Shown: piece after piece, positions 1-9,048 of the stretch
How positions within the stretch are numbered: position 1 is the first letter of the stretch
Layout of the letters: every line of letters begins with the position of its first letter
NCBI GenBank assembly: GCA_903822055.1
Contig: CAIJNR010000074.1
Coordinates: forward strand, 1 to 33,509
DNA from: an uncultured Francisellaceae bacterium
GTDB lineage: Bacteria > Pseudomonadota > Gammaproteobacteria > UBA6186 > Azoamicaceae
Length of the DNA stretch: 33,509 nt
Direction of reading: 5' to 3'
Translations under genes and position numbers: made by a program
The notes under the pieces: model-generated
Seen by the model: only the letters and a program-made list of their open reading frames with translations
Databases searched by the model: none
Told to the model about the DNA's origin: nothing

Positions 1-1644
1 AGCCGAACTGCCGAGCCATCCGAGTTAAGTGCTATTGTCGCCAATCCAAATCATACTGCAGCATCAGATAGCGCAGTGGTTGGTAATTCACATACTTTAA
101 TTGACGATTTAATAATTATTGCAGATCGAACCGTGTCGCCTGCAGATTTGAGTGCTATTGTAGCTAAACCAAATTATACAGCAGCATCAGACACAGCTGT
201 TTTTAACAACAATAATACTTTGATTGCAGATTTAGCAATTATTGCAAGCCGAACTGCCGAGCCATCCGAGTTAAGTGCTATTGTAGCCAATCCAAATCAT
301 AACGCAGCATCAGATAGTGCAGTGGCTGGTAATTCACATACTTTAATTGATGATTTAATAATTATCGCAGGTCGAACAGCGTTGCCAGCAGATTTGACTG
401 CAATTGTTGCTAATCCAAATCATACCGCGGCATCAGATACGGCGGTTCTTGCGAACCCAAACGCGAATATTGCAGATTTAGCAATTATTGCAGCTCGTAC
501 TGTAGATCCATTAGAGTTAAGTGCCATTGTAGCTAACCCAAATCATAACGCAGCATCAGATAGTGCAGTGGCTGGTAATTCGCATACTGTAATTGATGAT
601 TTAATAATTATTGCAGATCGAACCGTGTTGCCTGCAGATTTGAGTGCAATTGTTGCTAATCCAAACTATACAGCAGCTTCAGACACAGCTGTTTTGGATA
701 ACCCTAATGCTTTGATTACAGATTTAGCAATTATTGCAGGTCGAACAGTCGTGCCATCCGAGTTAAGTGCTATTGTGGCTAACCCACATCACACGGTAGC
801 CTCAGATAGTGCAGTCGCAAGCAACACTCACACTTTGATTACAGATTTAGCAATTATTGCAGGTCGTAGCGCAGTGTCGCCTGCTGCTTTAAGTGCTATT
901 GTTGCGAGCCCTAATCATACTGCAGCATCAGATACAGCGGTTGTGAATAATGCTAATACTTTAGCTGCTGATTTAGCAATTATTGCAGGTCGAACAGTGT
1001 TGTATACGGATTTAAGTGCCATTGTTGTTCATGTTAATCAAGCTGCTATTTCAGATAGTGCCGTTGTTAGAAACCCTAATACTTTGGCTGTTGATTTAAT
1101 AACTATTGCAGGTCGAACAATGTTGCCAGCAGACTTGAGTGCAATTGTTGCTAATCCAAATCATACCGCAGCATCAGATACAGCTGTTTTGGATAACCCT
1201 AATACTTTGATTGCAGATTTAGCAATTATTGCAGGTCGAACAGTGTTGTCCAGTGAGCTAAATGCTATTGTTGCAAATCCTAATTATAGTGTCGATTCTG
1301 ATATGGCAGTTGCTGGTAATCCTAATACTTTAACAGCTGATTTAGCAACTGTTGCTGCTAGACTGCCATCTACCGACTTAAGTAATGTTGCCAGCAACCC
1401 TAATACTGATCAAGGTACTTTAAGTATAGTTGCGCAAAATTTATTTAATGGGCTAGAGAACCACGTAGTACCAGTTTCTGAATTAAGGCAATACAGAAAT
1501 AGCATTAGCAGATTTACCGTGGCTCAACAATTAGAGCTATCCACATATGTTTATGATCTACAAGAATATGATGTTGCGGCTAATATGTGCCAAGAAGCCA
1601 GACAGAACATAGGAAAATTAATGTTATATTCTGTAATGCATTAA
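1..1644 (+). CDS. Tandem-repeat protein (41-aa repeats), 5' end outside window
   Basis: The reading frame is open from base 1, so this is the C-terminal 547 residues of a longer protein; the GTG at 76 is internal and not a start. From 106 to 1338 there are ten near-perfect 41-residue units (one of 42), preceded by part of another and followed by a decayed one. Units carry the landmarks DLAIIAGRT, LSAIVANPNH and AASDTAV. Each splits into three 13-14-residue sub-units, which suggests a solenoid fold. After about residue 450 the repeats stop and a non-repeated, more charged and helical tail of about 90 residues follows, ending at TAA 1642-1644. I do not recognise the family. No membrane segment is visible in this part. 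A repeat protein beside a giant protein suggests a surface or host-interaction role, but that is inference. Confidence 0.8.
   Translation, partial: SRTAEPSELSAIVANPNHTAASDSAVVGNSHTLIDDLIIIADRTVSPADLSAIVAKPNYTAASDTAVFNNNNTLIADLAIIASRTAEPSELSAIVANPNHNAASDSAVAGNSHTLIDDLIIIAGRTALPADLTAIVANPNHTAASDTAVLANPNANIADLAIIAARTVDPLELSAIVANPNHNAASDSAVAGNSHTVIDDLIIIADRTVLPADLSAIVANPNYTAASDTAVLDNPNALITDLAIIAGRTVVPSELSAIVANPHHTVASDSAVASNTHTLITDLAIIAGRSAVSPAALSAIVASPNHTAASDTAVVNNANTLAADLAIIAGRTVLYTDLSAIVVHVNQAAISDSAVVRNPNTLAVDLITIAGRTMLPADLSAIVANPNHTAASDTAVLDNPNTLIADLAIIAGRTVLSSELNAIVANPNYSVDSDMAVAGNPNTLTADLATVAARLPSTDLSNVASNPNTDQGTLSIVAQNLFNGLENHVVPVSELRQYRNSISRFTVAQQLELSTYVYDLQEYDVAANMCQEARQNIGKLMLYSVMH
106..1338 (+). 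repeat. 123-bp coding tandem repeat with 246-bp higher-order period
   Basis: Ten units begin at 106, 229, 352, 475, 598, 721, 844 (126 bp), 970, 1093 and 1216. In the first half two unit types alternate. One type reads PADLSAIVA..YTAASDTAV, the other PSELSAIVA..HNAASDSAVAGNSHT. The true recent duplication unit there is therefore 246 bp: bases 1-38 and 247-284 are nearly identical at DNA level. Units after 844 are more diverged. Confidence 0.88.
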
Positions 1645-1860
1645 TCATGTCAAAGTTGCTATGTTGTATTAAACTTAGTTCTTATATGGAACCAGAGTTG
1701 CAAGTAACCTGACAAAATTAGCTGGCGATTGCTGATTGTTTCACTAGTAGCTATTTATTTGGATGAATATAATATAATATTTAACTAAATTTAAATACCA
1801 TACTTTATTGAATTTTTATTAATTAAACAAAAAATTATAATTATAAAATAGGTGTAGAAT

Positions 1861-4800
1861 ATGTCAAAAATAGAAAAATTATTTAATGTATTAAGAGGAT
1901 CCATAGAAAGTAATAACTCAGATCGAATTCCGTCGACAATTAAAGAAATAAATTTATTATTGATAGAATGCTTTGTAGAACATGATTTCTATAGTTTTGC
2001 TTGTATTATAAATAATTATATTACATATGCTAAGTTAATTCATGGAAATAAAGACTACGAAAAATTAGCTATGTTATTTGATATAAGCTCTAATGCCACC
2101 TTGAATCTAATTAAAATTTTAGAAGAAGGGTATGATGCATTGTTGCCTTCTATAATTTTCAATCAATGTGATTTAAGTAAACAATGTCAAACTTATGAAT
2201 TAGATTTAAGTGGTGTTGCTCGATTTAAAAAAGCAGTTTACAAATGTTTAAAAGAAGAATTCGATTTTGATGTTGAATCTTTATTAAGAACAAGCAATGT
2301 TTATGAAATATTAAATAAACATTTAATGTTGGAAATGAATGATAACAAAATGTTTAATGTATTAACTGGTTTGGCTGAAAACAATTACTTAGAAGATGTT
2401 TTTATTTTTAGTGTTGAATATATGCTTTTAACCAACAAAGCTGAACTGTATGCAAAATACATTGTAGAACTATTTAACAAAGTAAATATGTCTAAATATT
2501 TGGATGTGTTAGAAATAACTAATACAGATTTTGTTCGAGTACCTTTGTTGTTATCTTTTAAAACATTGAAAAATTGTGCGCAACATAATGGTGTTTCTGC
2601 ATTGGAATTGGGAAGATTTATGTCTGTGGTATATAAAAGTATATCATCCAATCCAGAGTCTCAATTATATGATGAACAGACAAAATTGAATGGTGTTTTA
2701 TTATATTCAAAACCAGAATGTTTTGGTAATTTGTTATATAAAATTACTCGTGAAATAGCTGATATTAATCTAGAAGTAGACATAGTTGGATGTCTAGATA
2801 GAGCCTTACCAAAAATAAAAAATTTATTAGAAGAGTGGGTGGCTCACTGTGTTTTAGCTATGCATGAAAATGACGCAAATAAATTTGCTCAATATATTGG
2901 CGATTTTGTTGACGTGCTGTATCAGTCTCCTCATTGTGTGCGGATGATGTTTAGTGGATTCTTTTTTTTAAAATATAAAGGCGATAAACGACTAGATGAA
3001 ATCTTTAACAACAAGTCCGAAAAAGATTTCAAACAAATATTCTGTTGGTGTTTGATAAATTCTGATGATATGAATTTATTGAAAATGGCGAAAAATGGTC
3101 AAATAAATTTCAAACAATATCAGAATTTTAAATTAGAAGCATATCGTATATTATTCCCTGAAAATCAAATTTTAGAATCAAATATTGATGTATATATTTT
3201 ATTACAAGATGCTTTTGAACTAAAGGATCATCAAAAATATGCTCAATTAGTTGGTATTTTAAAAGACAACGTTATTAGGTTGTGGCTTCAACCAACCAAA
3301 CAAGTGGAAATTATAAAATTATTAAACTTGGTTAATGATAAGGAATTTGCTGTAGTATTCGATGCGTTAGAGAGTGCTGAACAACATAAAATTCACAATG
3401 CTATTGTGGACACAACATTAATAAGAACTAGCAGGTGCCTTCCTTATGTTGCTAGCTTTACAAACACAGTTTACATTAAAGATAAATCACTTGCTGGTTT
3501 ATGGAACAAATCACAAGTTAAATCTGATTATTGCTTGGACATTGAAGAATTCCGAATTAAAGTTTATAAAAATGCTGGGTTTGGTGATGATGACATTAAG
3601 AGTTTCGGTCCATTAAATAATTTTTCATACTCTGAAGATAATCCTTGGTCTGACGGTAATTTTGAAAATATATATCCATTAGTTACAAAAAAGACTGAGC
3701 AGCCATTGGCTACCAAAAAAACGGAGCAACCATCAGAAAATGCTGCAATTAAAATTTTTAATGGAGATGGAACTGCTAGAAATCCTTCTCATTTAGAATT
3801 TCCAACATGGTATCATGCGGAAGTATGCCAATATTTATTGCATACATCGGATAATTTGACTCGTTATATAAGAGTTATTTTTCATGATGCTGACGCTGGT
3901 AACAATACTGATACCTTCCAAAGCCAATTTGAAACGCTTAAATTGCTTAGTGTTCGAATGAATAAACCAGCAGTGTTTATAGCTAAGGAACCTGGATCTA
4001 ATAATCACTTTATTTGTGGAATATTAAATGGTAATCAATTACTTATTATTAACCCAGTGGGAATTTCTAGCCATGTTGATCTCTATAGAACATTGGCTGT
4101 ATTACAAAATAGCTCTGGCTTAAACATCTTGATATCAAATCATAGGTTGCAACGTAGTGAATATGAACCTGACGGTCTTGTTTCGTGTGGTCCTATTTCT
4201 ATAGAAGTAGCTATGCATGTTTTAGCTAATGTAACCGTGGAAGAGTTAAATAATTTTTTTACTAATGTATTAATTGAACAAGAATCAATAAGGCATCAAA
4301 TTGATGTTGTTTATTTTTCCACCAAAATAAGTGCTTTGTTACCTGCGACACTCTTATGTTTGGTAGATTCAAATACCCAAGAAGATTATCAAGAAAAAAT
4401 TAAAACAATTCGTAGAAAACATTCTGAACAATTAAAAACACTACCAAGCTTACATGCTCAAGCTAAAGGGATTACTGTTAAAAAATATCTAGAGCAATGT
4501 ATAGATGCGCCATCTCAAGTGGTGTTTAATGCCTTGTTTCTTCGTAATATGGAAATTTTAAATATTCAAGAACAGGAAGAATATAAATCATTGGAAGAAG
4601 AATTAAATGAGCAAAATCCTGAGATACCTAAAATTTATGATGTTAAATCTTTCAGTGAAGAACTTTCTAAAGAAGAGATTCCTACAAAAGAACTTTCCAA
4701 AGAGGAGCTTGCAAAGAGTTTCGATGTATTATTTGAGTCATATAAAAATAGAGTATTGTCAGAATTAAAAGATTATGAAAAAATAACTAAAAACAGGGCA

Positions 4801-7800
4801 ATCCGTAGAAGGTTGTTAGATTATACAGAAGCTGCAAATATACCAGATCAATGCGCAGCTATCATTAAAACTGATGTTGAATTTTTGATGTATGCTTATA
4901 AGCATAATATTCAAGCTAAAATCTATTGTTTGTTAGGTTTGGGTTATAAAAAAATTAAATTAATAGATCGTTTGTTTGCAAATAATAGCTCAAAACAATT
5001 AATTATATTATGTTTATTGCAACATTTAGATTTTTCTTCGAATAGTTTCTATTTGTTGGACGACCCAGAAAGGGAAACAAGTGCTTTAGCTTTTAAAAAA
5101 GAAATTTTTAGATTGTTAGGATTAAACAATTATGATCCAGAATTTGAAAAACTTAAATGGCAATTAGTACAGCAAGACACTGGTCAACTACAAGATTGGT
5201 TATATACAGAAGGTAAAGTAATTAAAAGTTATATGCTATATTGCGAAGATAGTAATATACACAAGCTAGCTGGGATACAGTTTGTTCGTGGGGTTGTTGA
5301 TTATTTAAATATTCCTGGTAATCGGCAAGCTATATTGTCACAACATACTATCAAAACTAAAGCTTTCTTTGCAGTATTATCTTTATATTATTTGAGCAAA
5401 GATCATAAAAATAATATTATTTCTTTGGAAATGTTTTTGAATAACATATGTGATACGAAAGTAATTCGTATGGATGGTTTATTTCCGGAAGATTTGGCAT
5501 TAATTAAACAATCATTTAATAATTTGGGCATTCCAAGCATGTCTGTTGAAAAAATATCACAGTTGTTGGATGGCTTTACCTTATCTTCTAAAGTAAATGG
5601 TATATATTTAGATATAATAACAAGACATATAATGATGGCAAGTGTTGAAGATGTATTTATTGATGCTGTGCGCAGCTTTAATCATGTTTCTTTAGCTAAT
5701 TCTGTTATTACATTTGTCAACAATTTAACAAGAATAATATCTGAAGTAAAAAAAGATTGTTTTATAGAACCATGGATGACACAAGATAATTTTACAACAA
5801 AACAATTACACTTATTGGCAAGGAATAATGTTCGTGGGATATATAAAGATTATGAAAATAATTTGCAATATAAAACTACTGCTGTTGCTAATCATAAGAC
5901 ATATGAATTTTTACGAAATGTTTATACAGTCATAGCAGAAAAATTTAACAAATTAAATTCTAGCGAACAGCTGATGTTAGAATTGCAAAACATGCAAGTA
6001 GAAGATACATCTTCATTACATCAAGCATCTCTCGAGTGTTGTGAAATTTTAGAAGATGCATATCTTGCTAATGATGTTAAGAGTTTTTCTAAAATAGTAA
6101 ATGATGCTGCAGAGTTTTTAAATGAGCTTTATAAAGATGGAAAAAAGAGGGAGATTTTAGTTTGTTTGAAATCCGTGAAATCAGAAGATCTACATGTGAT
6201 TTTCAGATATTTAGAAACAGGGCATTTGCAAGCTGTAAAAAGATGGGTTGTTAATTATTATGTGGCTAATTATAGTTTAAGTAAAACCACCACATTATCT
6301 TTTTTTATGTTGGATTCAAAAATTGAAAAACAAAAAGAAGAGTTTAAAAAGCAATGTTACGAAGAACTAAGCATAGAAGTTGCAGATGCAATAGATCCTA
6401 GAATAGAAAAAATTTCTGATCAGAATGTAGATGCTTTATTTGCCTCGATTCGAACATTAGCTAATAAAGATGGCATTAAAATTCAAACATATGAAGCAAT
6501 TATAGAATATTTATCTAAAAAACATAATGTTGGTAATAAACCTGAGTTATATCCAACAGATGCTGACTCTAAAACTTATCATGTTTTATATAAAACTATG
6601 CAAGCAATTTGGCATTGTTTTATTGCAGGTCATGTTTTTGCAGTGTTGATAGATGATATTAAAATAAATGATTTTAAATTAAAGTGGGAAGGAGCATATG
6701 ATAGTGTAATGTTAGAATATCTAAAAGAAAGATATTTAGAAATTATTAAAAAACTTGATGCTTCTCATCATTTGGCTATTGATGGTATACAAGCAGAAAT
6801 GATCGAAAATGTTCAGAATGCTATTTTACCTAGACAAGAAGATAGTTCTAAATGGTTAGATGATAGGTTGCAAACTGATAAAATTATTGCAATAGATGTT
6901 AGTTTGTACGATGGTGGTAATTCTGGGCATGCGGTAAGTGCTGTTTTTTGGAAAGATATAGTTTTGTTTGCCGACAGAGGGGTGTCTATTTTAGATGAAT
7001 TATCTGGAATTGGTATATTTAAGATTAATAAACCAGAAACTAGAAAAAAAATCATAAGTGAATTAATAAATAGCAAAAAAGTTTCTATTGCATCAAAGGC
7101 TTATAAAGCATTAAAAGATCAATTGAATTTACAACCATTACATCAAATTGCAATGTTTCCTCAATTAAAAAGTAATTGCAGTTTTTCATCGTCTGCGGAA
7201 CCTATACATTTAGGGATTGTATTTTTGTGTTGTTTACAAGAATTTATTAAAACAAAAAATTTGCAAGATGCATGCAGTTTGGCTGAAGAACGTAGCTTAG
7301 CTGTGCATGAGATTGTTATGCAAAAAGTTTATCATGAAACTGTTGCTAACTTAATTAAATTTTTTAATGGATCTCAAGAAGAATTAGAATTTCCTCAAGA
7401 GTTGTTTGCGCATATCCATGTTTTAAATACATATAGAATAAAAAATCTGGATATATCGACTATTACTTTAAGATGTGTTGCAGAAGAGTATAAGTCAAAA
7501 GCATATGAATACTATCAAGAAGATTTTATGCATAAAATGAAAGATTACTCTAATAGTTTATCGTCCAAATGCGATTCTTCATTAACTGTGCCAAAAGAAA
7601 AATTAACCAAATATGGCGTATGTTTAACAAATGCTTTTTTGCAAGATAATTTAGATTCAGATGATATAAAAAAGGTTGTTGGATATATTACCAGATCTAT
7701 TTTATTTGGAGATATAGAGATAGATCCTATGATGCTGATGGGAGAATTTGATTTAATATTACCTGCTTTTAATTATCATGGCAGGAGAAATTTGGATACT

Positions 7801-7899
7801 AATCGTTTTGTTAGGCAGGCTGATATCGAAGAAATTGAAGAATGTCAAACAGATATGCCACCAGTAAAAAAACAAAAATTAAATAATATACCAATGTGA
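1861..7899 (+). CDS. Giant protein of unknown function, possible host-directed effector
   Basis: 2012 residues, no signal peptide or clear membrane segment, mostly predicted helical. The ATG follows AGGTG at 1850-1854. I do not recognise the whole protein. Two stretches resemble His-before-Cys cysteine peptidases. The first, about 640-810, has His716 in NNHF, Asn731 in IINPVG and Cys776 in SCGPISIE, an order like CE-clan (Ulp/YopJ) enzymes. The second, about 1670-1800, has His1690 in SGHAVSAV, ADRG shortly after, and Cys1773 in SNCSFSS. TKKTEQP occurs twice (609-615, 618-624) as a linker before the first. A Glu/Lys-rich, perhaps coiled-coil, stretch lies near 900-960. The C-terminus carries PVKKQKLN (2001-2008), matching the classical monopartite nuclear signal K-K/R-X-K/R. 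The domain calls are inference from motifs; the ORF itself is certain. Confidence 0.85.
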   Translation: MSKIEKLFNVLRGSIESNNSDRIPSTIKEINLLLIECFVEHDFYSFACIINNYITYAKLIHGNKDYEKLAMLFDISSNATLNLIKILEEGYDALLPSIIFNQCDLSKQCQTYELDLSGVARFKKAVYKCLKEEFDFDVESLLRTSNVYEILNKHLMLEMNDNKMFNVLTGLAENNYLEDVFIFSVEYMLLTNKAELYAKYIVELFNKVNMSKYLDVLEITNTDFVRVPLLLSFKTLKNCAQHNGVSALELGRFMSVVYKSISSNPESQLYDEQTKLNGVLLYSKPECFGNLLYKITREIADINLEVDIVGCLDRALPKIKNLLEEWVAHCVLAMHENDANKFAQYIGDFVDVLYQSPHCVRMMFSGFFFLKYKGDKRLDEIFNNKSEKDFKQIFCWCLINSDDMNLLKMAKNGQINFKQYQNFKLEAYRILFPENQILESNIDVYILLQDAFELKDHQKYAQLVGILKDNVIRLWLQPTKQVEIIKLLNLVNDKEFAVVFDALESAEQHKIHNAIVDTTLIRTSRCLPYVASFTNTVYIKDKSLAGLWNKSQVKSDYCLDIEEFRIKVYKNAGFGDDDIKSFGPLNNFSYSEDNPWSDGNFENIYPLVTKKTEQPLATKKTEQPSENAAIKIFNGDGTARNPSHLEFPTWYHAEVCQYLLHTSDNLTRYIRVIFHDADAGNNTDTFQSQFETLKLLSVRMNKPAVFIAKEPGSNNHFICGILNGNQLLIINPVGISSHVDLYRTLAVLQNSSGLNILISNHRLQRSEYEPDGLVSCGPISIEVAMHVLANVTVEELNNFFTNVLIEQESIRHQIDVVYFSTKISALLPATLLCLVDSNTQEDYQEKIKTIRRKHSEQLKTLPSLHAQAKGITVKKYLEQCIDAPSQVVFNALFLRNMEILNIQEQEEYKSLEEELNEQNPEIPKIYDVKSFSEELSKEEIPTKELSKEELAKSFDVLFESYKNRVLSELKDYEKITKNRAIRRRLLDYTEAANIPDQCAAIIKTDVEFLMYAYKHNIQAKIYCLLGLGYKKIKLIDRLFANNSSKQLIILCLLQHLDFSSNSFYLLDDPERETSALAFKKEIFRLLGLNNYDPEFEKLKWQLVQQDTGQLQDWLYTEGKVIKSYMLYCEDSNIHKLAGIQFVRGVVDYLNIPGNRQAILSQHTIKTKAFFAVLSLYYLSKDHKNNIISLEMFLNNICDTKVIRMDGLFPEDLALIKQSFNNLGIPSMSVEKISQLLDGFTLSSKVNGIYLDIITRHIMMASVEDVFIDAVRSFNHVSLANSVITFVNNLTRIISEVKKDCFIEPWMTQDNFTTKQLHLLARNNVRGIYKDYENNLQYKTTAVANHKTYEFLRNVYTVIAEKFNKLNSSEQLMLELQNMQVEDTSSLHQASLECCEILEDAYLANDVKSFSKIVNDAAEFLNELYKDGKKREILVCLKSVKSEDLHVIFRYLETGHLQAVKRWVVNYYVANYSLSKTTTLSFFMLDSKIEKQKEEFKKQCYEELSIEVADAIDPRIEKISDQNVDALFASIRTLANKDGIKIQTYEAIIEYLSKKHNVGNKPELYPTDADSKTYHVLYKTMQAIWHCFIAGHVFAVLIDDIKINDFKLKWEGAYDSVMLEYLKERYLEIIKKLDASHHLAIDGIQAEMIENVQNAILPRQEDSSKWLDDRLQTDKIIAIDVSLYDGGNSGHAVSAVFWKDIVLFADRGVSILDELSGIGIFKINKPETRKKIISELINSKKVSIASKAYKALKDQLNLQPLHQIAMFPQLKSNCSFSSSAEPIHLGIVFLCCLQEFIKTKNLQDACSLAEERSLAVHEIVMQKVYHETVANLIKFFNGSQEELEFPQELFAHIHVLNTYRIKNLDISTITLRCVAEEYKSKAYEYYQEDFMHKMKDYSNSLSSKCDSSLTVPKEKLTKYGVCLTNAFLQDNLDSDDIKKVVGYITRSILFGDIEIDPMMLMGEFDLILPAFNYHGRRNLDTNRFVRQADIEEIEECQTDMPPVKKQKLNNIPM

Positions 7900-7909
7900 T
7901 TGGTATATT
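7885..7909. terminator. Perfect hairpin shared by two convergent genes
   Basis: AATATACCAAT (7885-7895), loop GTG, ATTGGTATATT (7899-7909): an 11-bp perfect stem that contains the last codons and the TGA stop of the giant gene. On the minus strand a T-rich run follows, so it may terminate the exchanger gene too. The stem is AT-rich, so strength is uncertain. Confidence 0.55.
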
Positions 7910-7917
7910 ATTTTAAA

Positions 7918-8895
7918 TTAGTAAATAACAGTGCTTGTTATATAAATGCTATAGAAAATAATTAATAGTATACCATGCAAACGAGAGATGATTTTTTTGG
8001 TATTTAACAACAACAAAGCAAATACAATAGTTGCAAGCATCATACTAGTTAAATCGCGTTCACTAAAAATAGCTGGTAGTTTGGTTGGTGATAAAACACC
8101 ACACAATCCTAATGCTAAAGTTATACCAACGATATTAGCACCTAATATGCCTCCAAGTGCTAAATCTCGTTCGTTGTTATAAATACTCGCTATCATTATT
8201 GCTAATTCTGGCAAGTTAGTTCCAATGCCAAGAAGTAGCAAACCGACCGATAAATTGCTAATTCCTAATAATACTGATATATGTTGAGCACTTTCTGTTA
8301 TAAAGTGTGAACTAATATGTAAAGTTACAACACCAAAAATTAACCATAAAATTGAAATTAATAAAGTGCTAAATTTTGGACGTCGGTTAGTTAGTGGAGG
8401 TTGAATATAAATATTTTCTGTAGGTATAGGTGTTGTGTTTTTAATAACAAAAAATTCTTGAATTCCAATCCAACCAAATGCTGCGACAAATAGCAGCAGA
8501 AACATAATACCTTTTTGTTTGGTTAATTCATTATTCCATAACAATAGGCTTGGTATTAGTGATGTGAAAAAAAATATAAAAACATCAGAACGTTTTAAGC
8601 TTTTATTTATTTTAAATGGTTTAATAATTGCAGCCAATCCAACTACAATGCTTATATGAGCTATATTGGATCCAATTAATGTACCAACAGCAATGTCTGG
8701 TACTTTTTTAAAAGCAGAAGCAAGAGTAATGCAAAGTTCTGGCATGGAATTTCCTATGGAAATTATGCTTAACCCAATAACCAAGGATGATATTTTAGTG
8801 TATTTTGCTATATTACTTGCTCCAAAAATAAACCTATTGGCGGCAAATAGTAGGAGGACTAAGCTAAACACAAAATTAGTTAATGAACCTAAAAT
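7918..8895 (-). CDS. yrbG: Calcium/sodium antiporter, YrbG-like (CaCA family)
   Basis: Inner-membrane exchanger that swaps Ca2+ for Na+ or H+. The protein is very hydrophobic with about ten membrane segments and shows the two inverted alpha-repeats of the family: SIGNSMPEL followed by AVGTLIGSNI in the first half, and GIGTNLPELA followed by ALGGILGANI in the second. The acidic PE residues bind the cation in the family. The first canonical start is GTG at 8871, but it has no Shine-Dalgarno and begins inside the first helix. An in-frame ATT at 8895-8893 has AGGAG eight bases upstream. It yields 325 residues and puts the N-terminus level with E. coli YrbG (compared from memory). I therefore extend to ATT. 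The gene converges on the giant gene. Confidence 0.88.
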   Translation of the reverse strand: MLGSLTNFVFSLVLLLFAANRFIFGASNIAKYTKISSLVIGLSIISIGNSMPELCITLASAFKKVPDIAVGTLIGSNIAHISIVVGLAAIIKPFKINKSLKRSDVFIFFFTSLIPSLLLWNNELTKQKGIMFLLLFVAAFGWIGIQEFFVIKNTTPIPTENIYIQPPLTNRRPKFSTLLISILWLIFGVVTLHISSHFITESAQHISVLLGISNLSVGLLLLGIGTNLPELAIMIASIYNNERDLALGGILGANIVGITLALGLCGVLSPTKLPAIFSERDLTSMMLATIVFALLLLNTKKIISRLHGILLIIFYSIYITSTVIY

Positions 8896-8902
8896 ATTAA
8901 AT

Positions 8903-8910
8903 ACTCCTGC
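8903..8910 (-). promoter_or_regulatory. Shine-Dalgarno that points to an ATT start
   Basis: Read on the minus strand, GCAGGAGT lies 8 bases (counted from AGGAG) before ATT at 8895. No comparable site precedes GTG 8871. Confidence 0.55.
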
Positions 8911-9004
8911 TTTATTTAGATTTTTTTATTGCAACACCTTGCAATATTAATATTACTAATATAAATAGTAGTTCATAGTAATAAAAGTGCTATAGAATAC
9001 TTAT

Positions 9005-9033
9005 TTGTGGCAAGTACTTTATATAAATAAATA
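9005..9033 (+). promoter_or_regulatory. Candidate sigma70 promoter of the murC operon
   Basis: TTGTGG (9005-9010), 17-base spacer, TAAATA (9028-9033), 15 bases before the murC ATG. Weak -10; the surrounding AT richness makes chance matches easy. Confidence 0.35.
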
Positions 9034-9048
9034 ATAAGTGAAATTAAT

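Noticed and set aside
1-1338. CRISPR array or non-coding satellite
   Set aside because: The period is 123 bp without spacers, and the frame is kept through all units with mostly synonymous or conservative changes, so it is coding.
1645-1860. Promoter for the giant gene (TATAAT-like boxes at 1768-1778 and 1836-1841)
   Set aside because: Several -10-like matches but no -35 at acceptable spacing; too AT-rich to decide.
8666-8950. 94-codon plus-strand frame
   Set aside because: Shadow of the yrbG-like gene on the opposite strand.
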